This document shows, piece by piece, positions 60,262 to 64,000 of a stretch of 64,000 nucleotides of DNA. Numbering within the stretch: the first letter of the stretch is position 1; every line of letters begins with the position of its first letter. The DNA is from an uncultured Bacteroidales bacterium (GTDB taxonomy: Bacteria > Bacteroidota > Bacteroidia > Bacteroidales > Paludibacteraceae), in NCBI GenBank assembly GCA_902766045.1, contig CACXCA010000004.1, positions 1 through 64,000 on the forward strand. Reading direction: 5' to 3'. The notes beneath the pieces were generated by a model. That model was not told where the DNA came from. It made no database searches and saw only the letters and a list, made by a program, of their open reading frames with translations. The position numbers and the translations under genes were made by a program.

Positions 60262-62415
60262 ATGACAATTTTTCATACAAAAATGATGAGATTACAACAA
60301 GCAAACAAACAATTTTTATTGATGATGCTGGCAGGATTAACAATTACAAGTTCTTTCGCACAAGAAGTAATTGACGTGGTTCCTGACATTGAACTGGAAG
60401 AAATAACTGTCGAAGGACGTAATGAAATACGTGAGATGCGAGAAGCCTCAATGCCCATCTCTGTCATTTCCGTCAAACAATTAGAAGGCACGACCTCCAA
60501 TATCAACGATGCCTTATCTCGCACAACAGGTATAACCGTACGCAACACGGGAGGTGTAGGTAGTGCTTCTAGAATTTCAGTACGCGGACTTGAAGGAAAG
60601 CGAATGGGTATCTACATCGACGAAGCTGCCATCGGACAACTTAGTGATTATATGTCATTGAATGATGTTCCAACCGATATGATTGAACGTATTGAAGTCT
60701 ATAAAGGCATCGTACCTTATCGTTTTGGTGGCTCAGCATTAGGCGGTGCGGTGAATGTCGTCACCAAAGAATATCCTCCAGTATATCTGGATGCAAGTTA
60801 TGAGATAGCTTCCTTCAATACACATAAACTAAACTCTGCATTCAAACGCAACAACCAAAAGACAGGATTGCAATTCGGATTGGGTGGTGTCCTCACCTAT
60901 TCCGACAACAGTTATGAGATGCAACTACCCAACTTGGACAATCAGGTGGTGAAACGAGACCATGATCGTTTTAAAAAGGCTATGGTCGGTGGATCACTCA
61001 AAGCAACCAAATGGTACTTCGACGAAGTAAAAATGGAACTTATTTATACTGCCACCAACGCAGAGATACAAGGTATCGATTTTGATATTCGCGAAGCTTA
61101 CACGCACGGTCAAGCTGGCATAGCCGCTCTCACATTAAAACGAAACAATTTCCTAACGGATGGCCTCGACTTCGATTTCAGCTCCTGCTACAGCTATGGA
61201 CAAAACGGTCTTTACGATGCAGCTCCCTATCGTTATGGCTGGGACGGCACGCGTTACAATGCAGTTTCTGCCTATGGAGGCGAACAAGGAAACTATGCGT
61301 CTGACTCCGACAACAGAACACACGATTTCACTTCAAAGTTGAACTTAAATTATATTTTGAATAAACATAACGCATTCAATCTAAACCTTTATGCCACACA
61401 TACAAGACAAAAACCTAAGAATGAACTCATGGATCTTTCTTTCGGTTATCAAACTAACTTTCCAAGTCAAATGACTAGCTTCACAGTGGGATTCTCATAT
61501 GACTTGACATTATTCGACAACAAATTCATGAGTGCCACCACCATCAAAAATTTCAACTTCTCATCCGACACTAAAGTATTGGAGCAAACATTCATCAACA
61601 GTCCGAAGGAGATAAGTCTCAATCAAAACTACTGGGGTGGCAGTGAGTCTTTACGATATAAAATAAACAATCGATTACTAGCTAAAGCTTCATTCAGCTC
61701 AGAAGTAAGAATACCAACTTCGGAAGAATTGGTGGGTAACGGCTATTCTATACTTCCTGCCACAGATCTAGAGCCAGAACGATGCAATGGTCTCAATGCC
61801 GGACTATTATATCACCGTAACAATAAATATGGATTCATAGAAATAGAGGCCAATTACTTCTTCAACATCCTTCATAATATGATTCGTTATCAAGCAGATA
61901 TGATTCCTTCCATGGCTCGTTATGCTAATTTCGGAACAGTACGTTCAAATGGTGCTGAATTCGAATTCAAAGGAGACGTGGCACCTATTCTTTATCTCTA
62001 TGGCAACTTCACGTTCCAAGACCTTCGTGATCGTAGAGAGACAGAGACTGGTTCTTCCACCCCAAACCCTACCTACGATATGCGTATGCCTAATATTCCT
62101 TACTTGCTAGCCAACTTCGGAATAGAGTTACACAAGGAAAATCTGTTCGGTGGTAAGAATCAAAATAGCCGTTTCCTTGTAGATGCTTCATATATCCACG
62201 AATACTTCTATGATTTTGAAATGAGCAAGTACCAAGAGAGGAAGATTCCAACATCATTCACTATTGATACGGGAATAGAGCATAGTTTCTTAAATGACAC
62301 ATGGACACTCTCATTCAAAGTGAAGAATCTGACCGACCAAACGGTTTACTCAGACCTTAATCGTCCACTTCCAGGAAGAAACTTTGCATTCAAAGTAAGA
62401 TATGTAATGAAATAA
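60262..62415 (+). CDS. TonB-dependent outer membrane receptor
   Basis: This 717-residue receptor has a signal peptide ending SSFA/QE (residue 33), a TonB-box-like region (ELEEITVEGR), a plug domain (about 50-170: SRISVRGLEGKRMGIYIDEA, VYKGIVPYRFGGSALGGAVNV) and a 22-strand barrel. Unlike SusC-type receptors there is no N-terminal carboxypeptidase-like domain and no SusD gene follows, so it is not a glycan system; it resembles metal or siderophore receptors. The neighbouring ZIP transporter points to a metal substrate. ATG 60283 is an alternative start. Confidence 0.9.
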   Translation: MTIFHTKMMRLQQANKQFLLMMLAGLTITSSFAQEVIDVVPDIELEEITVEGRNEIREMREASMPISVISVKQLEGTTSNINDALSRTTGITVRNTGGVGSASRISVRGLEGKRMGIYIDEAAIGQLSDYMSLNDVPTDMIERIEVYKGIVPYRFGGSALGGAVNVVTKEYPPVYLDASYEIASFNTHKLNSAFKRNNQKTGLQFGLGGVLTYSDNSYEMQLPNLDNQVVKRDHDRFKKAMVGGSLKATKWYFDEVKMELIYTATNAEIQGIDFDIREAYTHGQAGIAALTLKRNNFLTDGLDFDFSSCYSYGQNGLYDAAPYRYGWDGTRYNAVSAYGGEQGNYASDSDNRTHDFTSKLNLNYILNKHNAFNLNLYATHTRQKPKNELMDLSFGYQTNFPSQMTSFTVGFSYDLTLFDNKFMSATTIKNFNFSSDTKVLEQTFINSPKEISLNQNYWGGSESLRYKINNRLLAKASFSSEVRIPTSEELVGNGYSILPATDLEPERCNGLNAGLLYHRNNKYGFIEIEANYFFNILHNMIRYQADMIPSMARYANFGTVRSNGAEFEFKGDVAPILYLYGNFTFQDLRDRRETETGSSTPNPTYDMRMPNIPYLLANFGIELHKENLFGGKNQNSRFLVDASYIHEYFYDFEMSKYQERKIPTSFTIDTGIEHSFLNDTWTLSFKVKNLTDQTVYSDLNRPLPGRNFAFKVRYVMK

Positions 62416-62436
62416 TCAAATATAAATCACAATCAG

Positions 62437-63657
62437 ATGAAAACTAAGTATTTATTTTTAGCTGTAGCATTCGCTAGTTTATTTTCAGCATGTAAAAAAG
62501 AGGATGAAAATGATGCTCAATCAGCCTCCGGAAAGATTCTTTTCTCAACTACCGTCACCAATCCTTCCGGTGATAGCGGAAGTGGTTATTTACAAGCCAT
62601 AAGTAATTTCGGTGGTGGCGTTAATTATGACAATAGGAATGCCATACCACTCGGATTCGGTTCTTATCCTTGTGTCTGCCCAAGTGGAAACATCTACGTC
62701 TTCCCTGATTACATGGGCGGCACAGAGTTGAAATTGAAACGATATATTCTGAATGGTTCACAACAACTTGAACTTCAAGGTGCTATGACACTTCCTGCCA
62801 ATTCAAGTGCAGCCATCGTGGTTGAAGCAAATGCAGATAAAGCATACGTTTGTTGTCAAAGCTTGGATCTAATCATTGCATTCAACCCCAAAACCATGAC
62901 CGAGCTATCACGAATCGATGTCTCTTCACTTCGCAATGAAGGAGTATCGGCTTATCCAGGTGCTTTGTATGTACGTGATAATATTCTTTACGTTGCCTTG
63001 GAACAATACAACTCACAATGGATGCCTACGGAGAATGCGATTGAAATAGCTCTTTACAATGTATCAGATGATAGTTTCATCAAAAGAATCCGTAACACAT
63101 CGCTTGGTATTTGCGGACCAACTCGTCCAATTGACAATCAGTCCATCTTCGAGGATGAAAACGGAGATATCTACATCAACTGTGTAGGCTCATTCGGATA
63201 CATTCCTGGACTGGATGCTGGTATTGCCCGTATCAAAAAAGGAGAGACTGAATTTGATCCAAGTTATACGTTCAATCTAACGAAGACAAAAGTCGATGGA
63301 CTTAAATGCGATTACCTCAATATCCTTGCAAAGTGTCAATACACATCCAATGGTATTCTTTATGCCTATGGTTATGCAATAGGTCTTGATCCTGAAAACA
63401 CCAATACATACACTGCACGTACGGGTGCTCCTGTGATTGTTGATCTTTACAATAAAACGGTAAAGGTGATCGATGGACTTCCCCACTCTAACGGACATGG
63501 TATCGCCATGGGCATACACAAGGGCAAGATTGTGTATGGATCAGCCAATGAGGAATACAATGGATTTTGCACGTATGATCCTAATACAGGAAATATAGAA
63601 ACAAGAGTAATAACAGTTACGGGATTCCCTTCGTTCTTCTATAGTTTTGAGAAATAA
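62437..63657 (+). CDS. surface lipoprotein, beta-propeller type (DUF4374-like)
   Basis: This 406-residue protein has a lipoprotein signal with lipobox FSAC (Cys at residue 19) followed by KKEDEND, an acidic pattern typical of surface-exposed Bacteroidetes lipoproteins. The rest has blade-like repeats (GNIYVFPDYMGGTELKLKRY, ADKAYVCCQSLDLIIAFNP, GDIYINCVGSFGYIP). The layout resembles the DUF4374 lipoproteins that partner TonB receptors in metal or xenosiderophore uptake; that assignment is from memory of the family and is tentative. Cotranscribed 21 bp after the receptor, followed at once by a terminator. Confidence 0.75.
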   Translation: MKTKYLFLAVAFASLFSACKKEDENDAQSASGKILFSTTVTNPSGDSGSGYLQAISNFGGGVNYDNRNAIPLGFGSYPCVCPSGNIYVFPDYMGGTELKLKRYILNGSQQLELQGAMTLPANSSAAIVVEANADKAYVCCQSLDLIIAFNPKTMTELSRIDVSSLRNEGVSAYPGALYVRDNILYVALEQYNSQWMPTENAIEIALYNVSDDSFIKRIRNTSLGICGPTRPIDNQSIFEDENGDIYINCVGSFGYIPGLDAGIARIKKGETEFDPSYTFNLTKTKVDGLKCDYLNILAKCQYTSNGILYAYGYAIGLDPENTNTYTARTGAPVIVDLYNKTVKVIDGLPHSNGHGIAMGIHKGKIVYGSANEEYNGFCTYDPNTGNIETRVITVTGFPSFFYSFEK

Positions 63658-63680
63658 GAGGGGATTCCCTCTTATTTTTT
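63653..63680 (+). terminator. terminator of the metal-uptake operon
   Basis: Perfect 10-bp stem AATAAGAGGG / CCCTCTTATT with GATT loop, overlapping the lipoprotein stop codon, then a T run. Confidence 0.85.
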
Positions 63681-63691
63681 TATACATAAGT

Positions 63692-63706
63692 TGCAACCTG
63701 GTTGCA
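63692..63706 (+). promoter_or_regulatory. palindrome in the methyltransferase promoter (possible operator)
   Basis: TGCAACC-T-GGTTGCA, seven-bp perfect arms around one base, between about -41 and -27 relative to the start predicted from the -7 box at 63719-63726 (TACTTTTG). Confidence 0.5.
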
Positions 63707-63743
63707 GAACTCCTTTTATACTTTTGTATCATAATCAAAAACA

Positions 63744-64000
63744 ATGAATATGATTGCAAAACATAACGATAAAATCAAAGGAGCCTATCACGACTCCAAG
63801 GATATTTACGATGGAGTCTTAACGCAAGGAAATATCTTTTCCAAGGCATATATAAAATTCTTTTGGGGTGGTACCGACGATGTAGCTATCACACAAAAAA
63901 TGTTGTCGTTCATCCCAGATGAATTTTCTGGTACAATTCTGGATGTTCCGTGTGGCACGGCAGTTTTCACCAGCACAAAATGGAAGGGGCTTACAGCTGC
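63744..64000 (+). CDS. class I SAM-dependent methyltransferase (partial)
   Basis: The frame runs open to the window edge, giving 85 residues. It contains the SAM-binding motif I TILDVPCGTAVF (about 66-77) after a helical N-terminal segment with WGGTDDVAITQKML, as in UbiE/Methyltransf_25-type enzymes. The 3' end is outside the window, so the substrate cannot be judged. It has its own -7 box 17 bp upstream. Confidence 0.8.
   Translation, partial: MNMIAKHNDKIKGAYHDSKDIYDGVLTQGNIFSKAYIKFFWGGTDDVAITQKMLSFIPDEFSGTILDVPCGTAVFTSTKWKGLTA

Noticed and set aside
59053-63657. SusCD-type polysaccharide utilisation locus
   Set aside because: The TonB receptor lacks the SusC N-terminal extension, no SusD gene follows and no glycan enzymes are adjacent; a ZIP transporter is.

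Overview
The window looks like a chromosome segment from an AT-rich member of Bacteroidota, most likely order Bacteroidales. The evidence is the recurrent promoter signature TAnnTTTG (about 20 near-identical copies), often with no Shine-Dalgarno sequence; two secreted glycoside hydrolases with type IX secretion (T9SS) C-terminal sorting domains; a Bat aerotolerance operon; a fused nuoCD in an 11-subunit Nuo operon; a membrane-embedded AraC regulator; and DUF families common in this phylum. No phage, transposase or integrase gene was seen. Genus cannot be fixed from sequence alone; a T9SS-bearing, fibre-degrading anaerobe is my inference.

Layout. 0-8.4 kb (mostly minus): mnmE, a DUF2461 protein, a small lipoprotein, two family-2 glycosyltransferases, a TPR protein and gyrA. 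8.5-16 kb: a seven-TM AraC regulator beside a GH44 endoglucanase, then tyrA-type prephenate dehydrogenase, a Crp/Fnr regulator, a lipoprotein and a DUF4197 protein. 15.5-19.8 kb: three tandem serpins with very different reactive loops. 20.0-20.3 kb: a 6S-like structured RNA on the minus strand with its own promoter and terminator. 20.4-26.6 kb: an RsmI-like methylase, an LTA-synthase-type phosphoglycerol transferase, a DUF3089 hydrolase, a small secreted protein and a GH9 endoglucanase.

26.6-38.3 kb: an anchored Ig-like (BIG2) protein, a short HU protein and an unusual HU-transmembrane-LysM fusion, followed by moxR, a DUF58 protein, a batD-like protein, batA, batB, batC, batD and batE. 38.3-38.7 kb is repeat-rich: a palindromic repeat also found after the GH9 gene, and a tandem 240-bp duplication carrying a fragment of an outer-membrane-protein gene. 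38.7-48.2 kb: that barrel protein, asnA, a Ctp protease, a metal/cobalamin-type ABC permease and binding protein without an ATPase, a TetR regulator, tRNA-Arg(ACG) and a large TPR protein.

48.4-58.7 kb: the nuoA-B-CD-H-I-J-K-L-M-N operon, preceded by a leader that encodes a 28-codon peptide and ends in a strong intrinsic terminator, an attenuator-like arrangement. 59.0-63.7 kb: an apparent metal-acquisition operon (small membrane protein, ZIP transporter, TonB receptor, surface lipoprotein). The window ends inside a SAM methyltransferase gene whose promoter contains a 15-bp palindrome.

Functionally the window joins respiration (Nuo), envelope integrity (Bat, LTA-synthase-like, Ctp, HU-LysM), cellulose attack by T9SS-exported GH44 and GH9 enzymes, and protease defence by serpins that may protect such exported enzymes. 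The most novel-looking items are the nuo leader, the HU-TM-LysM protein, the serpin triplet, the 6S-like RNA and the palindromic repeat family.
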